Positions 21,438 to 31,257 of a stretch of 64,000 nt of DNA are shown here, piece by piece. The stretch covers positions 620,001-684,000 of the forward strand of contig JADWQD010000018.1 of assembly GCA_016110215.1 (NCBI GenBank), written 5' to 3'. Below the pieces are notes generated by a model. It worked only from the letters and a program-made list of their open reading frames with translations, was not told the origin of the DNA and searched no databases. Position 1 is the first letter of the stretch. Every line of letters starts with the position of its first letter. Position numbers and translations under genes: made by a program. Origin of the DNA: Capronia americana (lineage: Eukaryota; Ascomycota; Eurotiomycetes; Chaetothyriales; Herpotrichiellaceae).

Positions 21438-23097
21438 TCAAGGGGTACTGTCATATGTCCCTTCACCATAACAGACTCCTTCGACGGTTGTCCCGTTGAC
21501 CTGCTGGACAGCTTTGCCATCTGCACCGAACAATGCCATCTGTCCACCACTATCGCGGTAGTCGTATGGCACCCAACCCACGCTTTTCGGCCCATTGATC
21601 GGGTCCTTGACAAACGACAGGACATAGTCCTGCATGGCCGCGCTGGTCTCGATCTCTAGCTGCGATGGTTCTCCAGCCCTGATACCATAGGTTCCGAACA
21701 TCATCGCCAGGTCTGACGCATGATATGCCCCCATCCACCACAGTGGATTGATGTTGGAGAAGTTCCCACCGTAGACGTATCGGTATGTCGAGATGTTCAA
21801 GTCATTCCGGTACAAGCTGGAATTTGAGATGCCGCAGACAGTGTTGAGAGTACCTGCCATCACTGCTTGAGGATTCGGGCCATCCGTAAGATTATTGAGC
21901 GGGTATGGTGCCAGAGACGAGTACTCATTGGCCGTGTTGGAGAGGATTGCTGGGACTTTGGCCACCTGGCCAGCGAGGTAGCGGGCTGTGTAGTTGCTGA
22001 ACACGACATCCTCATCCGCAATCGGTGTGAAAGCGATTGGCGCCTGATGAGGATTGGTTGTGGTTGAGTTGTCCTGGTACTGCCCAACAAAGTTCTCGAT
22101 ATCGCTGACAGGAACTTGCCTCATGCATTGCAGTTCGGCGGTCTTATTGTTAGGGAAATCACAACCTAAGTTCCTTGCGACGAAGGTGAAATTGGTACCT
22201 CTGAAATCAGTACCTGCTCGGCTCGACAGTGCTGTACCGGATTGCATGAAGAAGCCCCGAGCAATGGGGTCGTCATAGTAAGCAAAATTGTAATAATCGG
22301 TGCTTCGAGAGCCAGCTGACTGTCCCCACAGCGTGAGAGCAGATGGATCGCCTCCAAACGCAGCAATGTTGGCCTGGACCCATTCCAATGCTGCGCGCTG
22401 GTCACGAAGCCCAAGATTTTGGGTCTTCAGCCCCGCAGCGTTCGGAAAGCCCATGACATTGACTCGGTAGTTGATGGTCACGACAATGTGGCTTTGACTG
22501 CGAGACACCCATTCTGCTGGGATTTGAACAGGTATATTGACGCCACCGGTGACCATGCCGCCTGTAGGACGGGTTAGAAAGAGCGGCCGAGAGCATCGTC
22601 GACAGCACCTGAGGCAACTTACCCCCTGTCATGAACACGATGACTGGAAGCCTGGAAGCCATGGTGGCATTCGCAGGCGTCCAGATACCCAGGCTCAGGC
22701 AATCTTCAGATGTGCCGTATGCATAAAGGCCGGCACTGGTGCTTTCCCCGCCATCGAAGATCAGCCATTCGGGTATCTGCTCGCTCCAGACTGATTTCAC
22801 GCTGCTCACAAACTGTGGGCAGGATCGCGGGTACTGGGTGGCGTCGTAATGCTTGCTCGATGCTGGCAGCTTTTGGGGTGGAAGCCAACGAAGATCTCCT
22901 ACCGGAGCTTGAGCAAAAGGTACATTGCGAAACTCGCGTACTGATGGATAGACCGGGTTGAGGAGGCCAGTAAAAATCCCTGTGTTAGCTGTGACAGACA
23001 GACTCTGACTGGAGATACATGCCGTCTCCGTAAGCGGTAGCAGCAGGTTCAAAGCAACCAGGAAAAGTGACTTCATGTTGGCAATAGATCTCAACAT
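21438..23097 (-). CDS. Secreted type-B carboxylesterase/lipase
   Basis: ATG at 23097; a second in-frame ATG at 23076 gives a cleaner signal peptide (MKSLFLVALNLLLPLTETA). Exons 23097-22623 and 22561-21438, one 61-nt intron (GTAAGT...CTACAG), 532 aa from the first ATG. The alpha/beta hydrolase type-B features are all present: EDCLSLGIWTP, the oxyanion GGG at the exon join, the nucleophile elbow GQSAGS (Gln instead of the commoner Glu), an acidic residue in NTANEYSSL, and the catalytic His in GAYHASDLA. About ten N-x-S/T sequons support secretion. It would hydrolyse extracellular esters; substrate unknown. Confidence 0.92.
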
Positions 23098-24085
23098 TTA
23101 TTACACTGAGTTGAGAGACACGGCCAGCCTCCCTGCTGCGACCTGGACATATACCATACCTTCTTTTCCCCATTCTCCTCATTTGCCCTCTCTTGCGTAG
23201 CATTGTCTTTGCGACTGTTCCCAGTCCCGTGCCGCTTCGCCGGCTACTTTCCCGAGGCAGACTGGATTGGAGCTGGCAAAGCAAGGAGTGACGTGGGTGA
23301 GGTGTTTGAATGGACGTGTCAACAAATCTTCTGCCGGGTAAATCTGATGCCCACCATGTCGATTGTGGGGAAGATCGCCGTTTCATGCATCTCCTAAGAC
23401 ATCAAGCATCCTCACCGCGGGGTTGAGGAGCTTGTCCTCTCGCGCCGATGCCCGACTGCCGCTCTCTGAGACGAAAGACAAACAGCCGCAAGTTGGAGAT
23501 TGATGAGTGCTCAGAAGGAGGAGGACCGGTGGGATAGCCGGCCTGGCCGAGTTGACAAAGACCTTGGTTGCGTTTCATCGTCGCACTTCTTTCAGATGCA
23601 CTTCTGTTAGTGACGTCTAATCAGCCTGCTCAATTTTGCTTGAAGGTATGTTATGCACAGCTGACCTTGTAGGATACAAAGCACTTGTCTTGCTGAAGAG
23701 CAACAAGAACATGCAGCCACAAGCCAGCAATGTTGACAAGAACCTGGTCCTTGCGGCGAACATGGGATACAGCTTTGCGGTCTCACCGTGTAGGCAGTCG
23801 CGACTAGCGTTATATCCTATTAGATTCACAATTCACAATTCGCGACAGGTCACATGCACTCACTTCACGACAATGGGATCACTAACTTCAGCTTCACTGC
23901 CACTGCGCGTCCCGTCACTGCAGCGAATCGGCCTCACAGTTCCGTCATCTACTGACGACCGATCTTAGCTTTCGACGCTCGCGCGCTCCATTTGAGAATT
24001 TGTGGACGAGAAAGCTGCGACCTGCTAAGCACGCGTCGCCACAATAGAATCGCAAAGCTCACCTTCGCTCCCTGATACCTCAAAG
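23098..24085. other. Divergent promoter region
   Basis: 988 bp between the carboxylesterase and the APH-like gene. No ATG-initiated frame with coding character, no RNA gene or repeat recognised. Confidence 0.5.
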
Positions 24086-25480
24086 ATGCCCCAGATCGAC
24101 GTCGGCAAAATTGAGGAGATCGCGCGGAAACACCTCAGCATTACCAGTGAAGACCAATGTGAAATTGTCCAATCCAAGGAAAACCTGTGTTTTCCCCTGG
24201 TCTATATAATTCTCAGGAACAACGAGCCACTGGCCAAGATCTCCGTCTTCTCGGGAAACACCCCTCATGATGCGGTCGAGAGTGTCGCTGCAACCATGAG
24301 CTGGCTTAAGCAGAATACCAACGTCCCGCTCCTGCCATGTGTCACCTCTGCCGACGATAATGACAACAGCCTGGTGTACGACTGGAGGATTGAGTTGCCA
24401 ACGTATGATACAAAGTGCCTGGAACAATGGGGATTGAAGTGTTTGATGCCAGATTGGAAAGACATGCAATTCGAGGCACAAGAAATGCTCATCAAGAGCC
24501 TCGCTCATTGCCATGCTGAGCTCCTTCAGCCAAGAAACAGATTCAAGAGTGGGGGCATTGGCAGCATCTATCATGGATTGAGTACACACGGATATCTGTA
24601 CCACCGACTGGGGAGACACGAAAAGCCGTTCTCGACTGGTCCTTTCAACTGGGATCCCAGGCCGTGGGGATACTTCGAGGGCATCCCGCGAGGTCCGTTC
24701 TCTCGCGCCTCCGACTGGCTCAGAGCTCGGCTCAAAAAAACAATTGCCTTTGCGGACGGCGATGTATTTGATCCAGATTACCCGACAGAGGAAGAGATGG
24801 AAGTGGTCGATTTAACTATTTCTGTTGCCGAACGCTTACTCGCGAAGATCCCTGAGATCTTTGTTCCGGAGATCGATGAGGTCAAGGACACAGTTCTCTG
24901 GGATCCCTACGTTACGCTTTCTAACCTCTTCGTCGACACTGAAGGGAAACTCGCAGCTATCAGCAGGATGCAATATGCGAAGCTTGCGCCGTTGTGGTCC
25001 CGCTATCAGCTGCCCTGGTTTCTTTTCGGCCCCGACCGCGAGGATGAGCCAGTGCAGGACGACTACGACGTCCACAAGAAGGGTCAACAGGCAATCAACG
25101 ACGTACAACCTCAAGGCTCCGACTACGACTTCGACTACGACTCTGACGCCGATCCCGATGCCGACATCCACTATGACCATCAAGGCAACCGTCTACGATC
25201 ACTTTACAGGATCCATCTGGAGGAATACAAGTTCACCAAGTTGCGTCGTGTCTACCTTGAGACAATGGAGTCGCTCTACCCTGGCTTCCGGCAACTAATG
25301 AAGCAGTACCAGCTCTACACCGATTTCGAGGTCGCCACCGTGGAATGCCAGGACAGACCTGAGGGCACCCGTGCTGTTGAGAAGTGGCTCGACGCGCTGG
25401 ACGCAGGAAATCCCTACCACCTGGTGGGCAACCTCAAATGCTACACTTTCTTCTCGTGCATGGTGAGAATGGGTCAATAA
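24086..25480 (+). CDS. Aminoglycoside-phosphotransferase-fold protein, probable pseudokinase
   Basis: ATG at 24086, single exon, 464 aa. Overall layout follows the fungal APH/choline-kinase-like family: an N-lobe, a helical middle with the LAHCHAELL helix, a segment LSNLFVD...GKLAAI, and a LAPLWSRYQLPWFL stretch that in relatives follows the DW motif. The catalytic loop, normally HHDLSLSN or HNDL..N, reads DPYVTLSN here (273-280), putting Tyr275 at the catalytic Asp. The metal-binding D-W after GK-x-A-x-I is Ser293-Arg294. Loss of both aspartates argues against phosphotransfer. An acidic Tyr/Asp-rich insert (YDFDYDSDADPDAD) lies at about 350. A binding or scaffold role is inferred; the real partner is unknown. 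Confidence 0.78.
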   Translation: MPQIDVGKIEEIARKHLSITSEDQCEIVQSKENLCFPLVYIILRNNEPLAKISVFSGNTPHDAVESVAATMSWLKQNTNVPLLPCVTSADDNDNSLVYDWRIELPTYDTKCLEQWGLKCLMPDWKDMQFEAQEMLIKSLAHCHAELLQPRNRFKSGGIGSIYHGLSTHGYLYHRLGRHEKPFSTGPFNWDPRPWGYFEGIPRGPFSRASDWLRARLKKTIAFADGDVFDPDYPTEEEMEVVDLTISVAERLLAKIPEIFVPEIDEVKDTVLWDPYVTLSNLFVDTEGKLAAISRMQYAKLAPLWSRYQLPWFLFGPDREDEPVQDDYDVHKKGQQAINDVQPQGSDYDFDYDSDADPDADIHYDHQGNRLRSLYRIHLEEYKFTKLRRVYLETMESLYPGFRQLMKQYQLYTDFEVATVECQDRPEGTRAVEKWLDALDAGNPYHLVGNLKCYTFFSCMVRMGQ

Positions 25481-25829
25481 AAGACCTATGTCACAAAGCG
25501 AGACAGTCAAAGTCAGCGCGACGGCAAAGTTATGATGCTGTTGAGAGTCGCGAGCACGTTGACAGTGTAGAACATGTGTGGCGATGTCAGGACTGTGACA
25601 ATCTTGATGATGGATGTGGATGTGGGTGGGATGTCGGTACCAATCAAACTTCAACCGACTGTGAGATTCCAGTGATGTTTCCACTTCTCATGAGATGGAG
25701 ATCACAAGACTTAGTGATGCCGATTCTAGAGCATACTCACATAGTGTCCCAGGCTGAGAACACGATGGAGAAGGTCTTTTCCACAGAAAACGAAAGGAAA
25801 AATGAAAACAAGTCTCTCAAGCTTCCGAA
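25481..25829. other. Convergent 3' intergenic region
   Basis: 349 bp between the stop codons of the APH-like gene and the dual-specificity phosphatase. Nothing else recognised. Confidence 0.5.
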
Positions 25830-25874
25830 TTACCTTTGCGTCCCGTCATCATGTTCACCACCCACTTGACTCTG

Positions 25875-25907
<33 letters not shown>

Positions 25908-27170
25908 TCTAATCAACCTCTCATTCCACTCGCTCTCCATCCTCTGCACCCTCTCCCACGCTTCTCTCCTCTTATCCTGACCCAGACTCCTCTCTAACTC
26001 GTCGTCATTGTCCCCGTTATTGTCCTTCCCACTCCCACTCCTCTCCAACTCACCCTCGCCCTGGCCCTCCCTCTCGTCTCGTCTCCTCCGCCCAAACCTC
26101 GCCGCCATATCCGCCAAACTCGAGAATCTCGCCCTATTCACATCCTCCTCCCCCTTCCCGAGGAGATTGTCCCGTTCAGCTTTCCAGGCCCTATACGGCG
26201 GTTTCTCCTTCCTTTCGGCCTCGGCCCTTTCAGACCCGTCATACACGCTATACCCGCAGAACTCCCACACACGGAGTTGTCTCTCAAAGCCGCTGTTGGG
26301 CGTGATCTGCGGGCGTGACTCACGCGCCAGGCTGAGCGCCGAAGCGTACGAGAGTTGAAAACGCCGCATTACTGGGTGGTATGTCATGTCAGCGATGTCA
26401 TCTCCTTCGCATCTCTCTGTGTCTCTGTATCGTGGAGATGATCTCTCATAAAGTCTCAAATCGTACACACAGACAGGCAGACAGGCAGGCAGGCAGGCAG
26501 ACAGTCCCAAGCATATCGATAGGTGAGTTTACATAATTGAACAACAGGCGTGTGTGTAGACATATAGGGACAAGGACAAGGACAAGGACAAGGGCAAGGA
26601 CAACGAGAGAGGACTTACAAAACCCCACGATAAACGCCCCCGAGCGCGAAACCCCTTGCTTGCAATGCACCAGCACGCCAGGCCTAACTCCCTCGGCGGC
26701 CCGATCCGAGCTTTCCTCGAGATTGACCTTGGCGTCAAGCCCCTCTTGGATCCAGTCGCACGTCTCTCCAAGCCACTCCAGGATATCGACGAGCGGGTCG
26801 TCGTCAAGATCTAGGACTTTGATCTCAGGCCCAGGCCGCGCGGTGGGGTGGCCAGCCTCATCACGGTGGGCTTCAGTGTCAATGTCGATGTAGGCGAGGC
26901 GGGCGTTGATCGATCGGGACGTCTCGTGGCGTCGGAGCACCGAGACGATCCTCACGATATTATGCTCTTGGAGCTGTTGGCGCGAGGAGGCGGCGAAGAG
27001 GCTAGGGGGAGATATATTAGTTACGGATTGGCATTCCTTCCTAGCAAAGGAGGAGGAGGAAGAGGAGGGAGGAACCCGCATCATGACAGGATTCGGGACA
27101 CGAACTCTGCTATGAAGAGGCCGGGGACGGCTTTGATGGGGACTAAAGCGGGGGTCTTGAAATCCGACAT
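25830..27170 (-). CDS. Dual-specificity protein phosphatase with Gly-Gln repeat tail
   Basis: ATG at 27170. Exons 27170-27106, 27001-26619 and 26371-25830; introns of 104 nt (GTTCGT donor) and 247 nt join in phase to 329 aa. Residues 15-25 (VPGLFIADLFA) are the usual DSP start, LDLDDDP carries the general-acid region, and HCKQGVSRSG (Cys135, Arg141) is the P-loop; FLMRR...YASALSLAR is the conserved helix after it. It should dephosphorylate Tyr/Ser/Thr phosphoproteins. The C-terminal third is charged, with a DKR-rich region and a perfect GQGQGQGQGQGQ tail encoded by a hexanucleotide repeat. The second intron is unusually long and full of simple repeats. Confidence 0.88.
25872..25909 (-). repeat. 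Hexanucleotide tandem repeat coding for Gly-Gln
   Basis: About six copies of CTTGAC on the plus strand (GGTCAA sense) near the end of the phosphatase gene, translated as alternating Gly and Gln. Copy number should be variable between strains. Confidence 0.9.
26471..26605. repeat. Two simple repeats in a phosphatase intron: (CAGG)n and (GACAAG)n
   Basis: The 247-nt second intron of the phosphatase gene holds a CAGG/CAGA tetranucleotide run at 26471-26504 and a GACAAG hexanucleotide run at about 26568-26605. The latter resembles, but is not identical to, the coding hexamer repeat in the last exon. Confidence 0.85.
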
Positions 27171-27668
27171 GTTTGCTTGGGTGGTTGGTTGGTGATGCTG
27201 GTTGATCGCTGGCTTCTCAAAATCTTTCTTCTGTATCTTTTTCTTCAGTAAACACGTCAGGTTGATGAGCGGCGGCGTGGTTTCTTATTAGTCTATGGTC
27301 AGGCAGGTATCTAGATATAAATGCATGGAAACTGGATGGCCAGGCAGGCGTCAACAATTCCTTGTCTTGGACATGCGTGTCAAGCGTGTCGTGAAACAAG
27401 CTCGTAAGCCTCAGCCTCGCCTCGGCCGCCGACCTGCTTTGGATGCTGCCTACCGTACGGAGCAACTAGTAGGACAGTTATCTCCAAACGACAAACCAAG
27501 CATTTGCAGGTTACAGCAGATCTTGAGGCAGGTGCTGAATATGTCTTCTGGCGAGGGCTTATGGTAGGAGAGCAACCGGTCAAGGTGTGCAATAGCTACA
27601 AAGACTCCGTCGTGCATCGGCTTGGCATCCCTTGTCAACTGCGGTCCAAACGGCTCAATCCAAACGCC
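27171..27668. other. Intergenic
   Basis: 498 bp with the phosphatase promoter and the 3' end of the next gene. No gene seen. Confidence 0.5.
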
Positions 27669-29588
27669 TTACAGCACCAACCATCCCAGCTTGCTGGCGC
27701 GGTCTTCCTCTGCCTTATCGGCTCTGATGCACGAGAAAATCAAATCCCCCATCTTCGGTTTCACGATTTGCCTGACCTCCTTTGGCTTCGTCCTCAACAG
27801 TTCAAAACTCTGACTGAACCCCAATACTTCGCTTTGACCATCATCTCTCTTGTTTTCAAACGGCATCCAGTATCCATGGTCGAAGATTCTCCCATTAAGG
27901 TGCGACGAGCCCGCTGAAACATTCACTCCAGCCCGTTGCCTGATCACCACATGCTCATTCTCGGGGTCGCGGACGCCTGAGTTTGGGTTCCACGCGCTCA
28001 CGGAGACAGTGATGCCCTCGTACGATACCGACAGCGAAGTTTCCACTAGGTCCTTGGGCACGCTCCCGACGAATAGCAGGCACATCGTCTCAATCATATT
28101 TCTGGGCGTAGGTAACGCCGCTGCAAATCCCTTTAAGAAAGCTTCCGTGGTAGGAGCTTCTTGGGCCCTGTAGATCAACCGGGCGGCATGCAAGCGCTCA
28201 TAGAAGGCCAGGACTCCCGCGCGCTTAGGGAAGAGATTCGGAATGACGACGGTGCGTGCAATATACAGACCTAGTTCCAGGATGGTTTCCACCACGCTGT
28301 GTTTGCAGAACTCGGTTGACGTCGCTGGCGCATTTCCACACGAGCTGCACATACAGCTGGATTCCAATGTGGCCGAGATCTCGTCCAACCTGTCTCGTGC
28401 TTGTTGGAACGATAGGCGTGCTGCTTTGCCCATCTGCGGCGCCATGCGACGCAGTTCCGGAAACCAGGACGTTACTGTCTCTACCAGTCCGTAGCCTGAG
28501 AGACCTCGTATCGTGCTGGCGTGTGGGAGGAAGAACTCTTGAGATCTCGTCTGGCCATACTCCAGTGCCGACGAAAGGAGACTTGCCGCACCACCTGTAA
28601 ATTCGGCGACCAGTGATGGCTCGATGTCCGTAAAGGTTCGACCGAAGCAGGAGCGGAACAGTTTCTCCCATGTAACCCTTCCTCCAGTAACAGGAGAAAC
28701 TTTGTTCAGGGGCTCAGTAACAGTTCCAGTTTTGGGAGCTGACGGATGGAAAAGGCCGCGGGAATGGCCGATGTCCGGGAATGCTTTCGAGAGTGGCCAC
28801 AGCTCGACTGAATCACCACTGTACACGGGCACTCCTGATCGTAGGACAAATTGAGCCATTGCCGCTTCAACTCCAGGTTGTGCATATAAAACGGTTCCAT
28901 TCGGATCTTGAACAGCCACCTTGAGGTCAAACAGATACTCCGCAACAGCTGCAAACCAGAAGACATCAGACCCGGCGTGCTCCAGAGAGAACTTCTCTGT
29001 GCCGCCACCGACGAGACTGCTCATGTTCACCAGACCTTCGACAACTTGGGCGACATTGACATGATCCGTGGCCGTCCTGAGGTTCTCGTGGTTTCGCGTA
29101 ATCAGTGTACCAACAGGGGATGTTGCAAGTACGCCCTGACAAAGACGTACCAAGCGTTTCCACTGGAAATCACTGGGCTGGGACCCCTCCCACATTTCAT
29201 CCACCTGTAGGATACTTGCAAGCTTCATGATGACACCCACGACGACATCTGATGCGAAGTATTCCCCCAGGCAGCCTAGGATGCTCAAGAAAGCGAATCC
29301 GCCGTCTGATTCCGCCAGGATCCTTGCGATGTGTCGATCTGAGAAGCCGATGCCGATCCTCTGACCGTAGAATTCGGCCTGAGGAAGACTGGATAAGGCA
29401 TTTGCAAGATTTCGCTGGCCCTGTAGAGAGATCTTGAACTGTGAGCCGATTAGCTGCGCTATCTGGATAAGGTATGGGTCCACGCCGGCGGCGTTGAATT
29501 GCTGCAGCTGCTCGGTTGTAAAAGTATGCCTTGCGTTCGCCAAGGCAGACCAGTCTTTCAAAGCGTGGTGAGACAACAGCGCTGCCAT
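27669..29588 (-). CDS. Fungal conserved protein of unknown function (639 aa)
   Basis: ATG at 29588, single exon, stop at 27669. Largely helical and soluble, no signal peptide or membrane span. It has the look of a conserved fungal family (the YGQRIGIGFSDRHIARIL and FQWKRLVRLCQGVLATSP blocks are regular and well conserved in style) but I know no domain name for it. A cysteine cluster C-x-C-x2-C followed by a further Cys-x-His (ESSCMCSSCGN...FCKH) at about 410-430 might bind a metal. Divergent from the next gene across 612 bp. Confidence 0.8.
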   Translation of the reverse strand: MAALLSHHALKDWSALANARHTFTTEQLQQFNAAGVDPYLIQIAQLIGSQFKISLQGQRNLANALSSLPQAEFYGQRIGIGFSDRHIARILAESDGGFAFLSILGCLGEYFASDVVVGVIMKLASILQVDEMWEGSQPSDFQWKRLVRLCQGVLATSPVGTLITRNHENLRTATDHVNVAQVVEGLVNMSSLVGGGTEKFSLEHAGSDVFWFAAVAEYLFDLKVAVQDPNGTVLYAQPGVEAAMAQFVLRSGVPVYSGDSVELWPLSKAFPDIGHSRGLFHPSAPKTGTVTEPLNKVSPVTGGRVTWEKLFRSCFGRTFTDIEPSLVAEFTGGAASLLSSALEYGQTRSQEFFLPHASTIRGLSGYGLVETVTSWFPELRRMAPQMGKAARLSFQQARDRLDEISATLESSCMCSSCGNAPATSTEFCKHSVVETILELGLYIARTVVIPNLFPKRAGVLAFYERLHAARLIYRAQEAPTTEAFLKGFAAALPTPRNMIETMCLLFVGSVPKDLVETSLSVSYEGITVSVSAWNPNSGVRDPENEHVVIRQRAGVNVSAGSSHLNGRIFDHGYWMPFENKRDDGQSEVLGFSQSFELLRTKPKEVRQIVKPKMGDLIFSCIRADKAEEDRASKLGWLVL

Positions 29589-30200
29589 TGTGACTATTGT
29601 CGCTGAAGGCTCCCTCGAGGATCAAGGCTGAGCTGAGCCTGATGGATAGATTGAGGTCTCAAGAAGCAAGCATCACTAGATAATGCCATGCCAATCATGA
29701 TCCGCATGAGCAGGTCCGAATACGAACTGACGTCGAGCTTGAGCTGGACAGGGCTTCCAATACTCTCACCTTCCCCGCACGTACTGTACCTCCTTCCCGT
29801 CCCTGGCCAACAATGCTCGCCAACCATTATCGATCAGAGTTGACGTTGAGGAACATTGGGATCACGTCTGTAGCAGGGGGTCTACACGTCAGCGCTTTAG
29901 AAAGGCCATCAAGCATATTTCCTGTCAGTTGCCCAAGTGTCTTAAGAAATGGGCCAGAAGGTTGCCATTGTGCCTACTGATGAGGTTGTTGATGGGAGTA
30001 GAAACAAAAACGAAAGTGGATGACGACACGAGAGCCACAACAGGTGCCGAGCGAGGCCGTCTGACGGTCATTTGAAATCAATTGCCTCCCTCGCGCGGTT
30101 GACTTTTTCCTGGAACAAATTCAGACAGGATACTCAACACCTTCACATCCAATTCGTCTGCTTGATACCGAGACCAAGCATCGAGAGTAAGGGCATAACC
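29589..30200. other. Divergent promoter region
   Basis: 612 bp between two divergent start codons; no gene, RNA or repeat recognised. Confidence 0.5.
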
Positions 30201-31257
30201 ATGGCCGAAGCCCAGGACCCTTCGGACAGTGGCCAGATGGATGCAGACGCTGCAATGCGCGAGATGATGGGTTTCAGCTCGTTCAACACTCGTCCCAAGA
30301 ACAGGTCGGGTGAGTCCTTTCTGAGTTTTGAGATGTCCCCTTCCCTCGAACCCGTCCTCAAGTTTAATGCGATCCGTGGAGAAGAAGGGCAGTACCATCA
30401 CATCATTCGGTCTCACGTTTGACCTGAGTTGCCGATAACTAGTCCTGCTTTCCCTTCACCGCGGTGTCGTTCTGTGCCCAATATCCTGAGATCTGTCGCC
30501 CATGCCTATCTCTTCGTTCTGTCCACTGAGCCAGCAAGCGCCGCCACCCGCAAGAGCCTGCTCTTTCTGTCTCAGAAAGTGCTTGGTCCTCTGTCCCTTG
30601 TCACCACTGCACTTGTCCATGGGCAGCGTCTTTGGCCTAAGTGAGGCGTAAGGGTGCTGATGGGCACAGGACCTCGGATCTGCATGGAGATTTGCGGATT
30701 CTTGTACATGTTCTAACCTTGTGGTCTTATGCTTCCTGGGGAACCTTCTCCATCTCTCGTTTCCCCCCACAATGTGCTCACACTCCGGACGAGCTCTCTG
30801 AAGTTGTTTCGAAGAACGAGTCAACCTAACTTCGAGTCTAGACAACAACGCTGCACAACTCCAATCACGGACACCAGCATCATCGACGACGTCAGCCAAC
30901 GACCAAGATTTCTCCGTTGTTTCTAGATCCACTGCTACAAGCATGTCCCACCATATGAGGCTACCCCATGACCAACAGCAGCAAGTGACGACTGTCCCGG
31001 CACCTGATACAGGACCATCATTTCCAAGCCGACAACAGGCAAACTTCATGTTCACATCTCCGCAAACCGGCATATCCTACACAAAACAGGAGCTCGAGGA
31101 ATGGGCGCGAGGTAAAATCAACGGTCAAGGTGACAAGGTCTACTTCAAACCTGGTTTTGTTGATGACGATCCTTGGTCTCGACTCCGGAAGAAAGGAAAC
31201 ACCAAGAGCAGCAATCCTGAAGCGTGGGGAAGAACAGTCGGGCAAAAAAGAAGATGA
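30201..31257 (+). CDS. Small fungal conserved protein of unknown function (about 174 aa)
   Basis: ATG at 30201 (ACCATGG). Proposed exons 30201-30309 and 30842-31257; the joined frame is 174 aa and in phase. The N-terminus has an acidic stretch ending in AAMREMMGFSSF, and the C-terminus reads SYTKQELEEWARGKI, then YFKPGFVDDDPWSRL and a basic tail. This N-terminal MMGFSSF and C-terminal F-x-P-x-F-x-DDPW pairing recurs, from memory, in an uncharacterised Pezizomycotina protein family. The intervening 532 nt is long for an intron here (GTGAGT donor, CTAAC branch, TCTAG acceptor), so a missed internal exon is possible. Confidence 0.62.
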
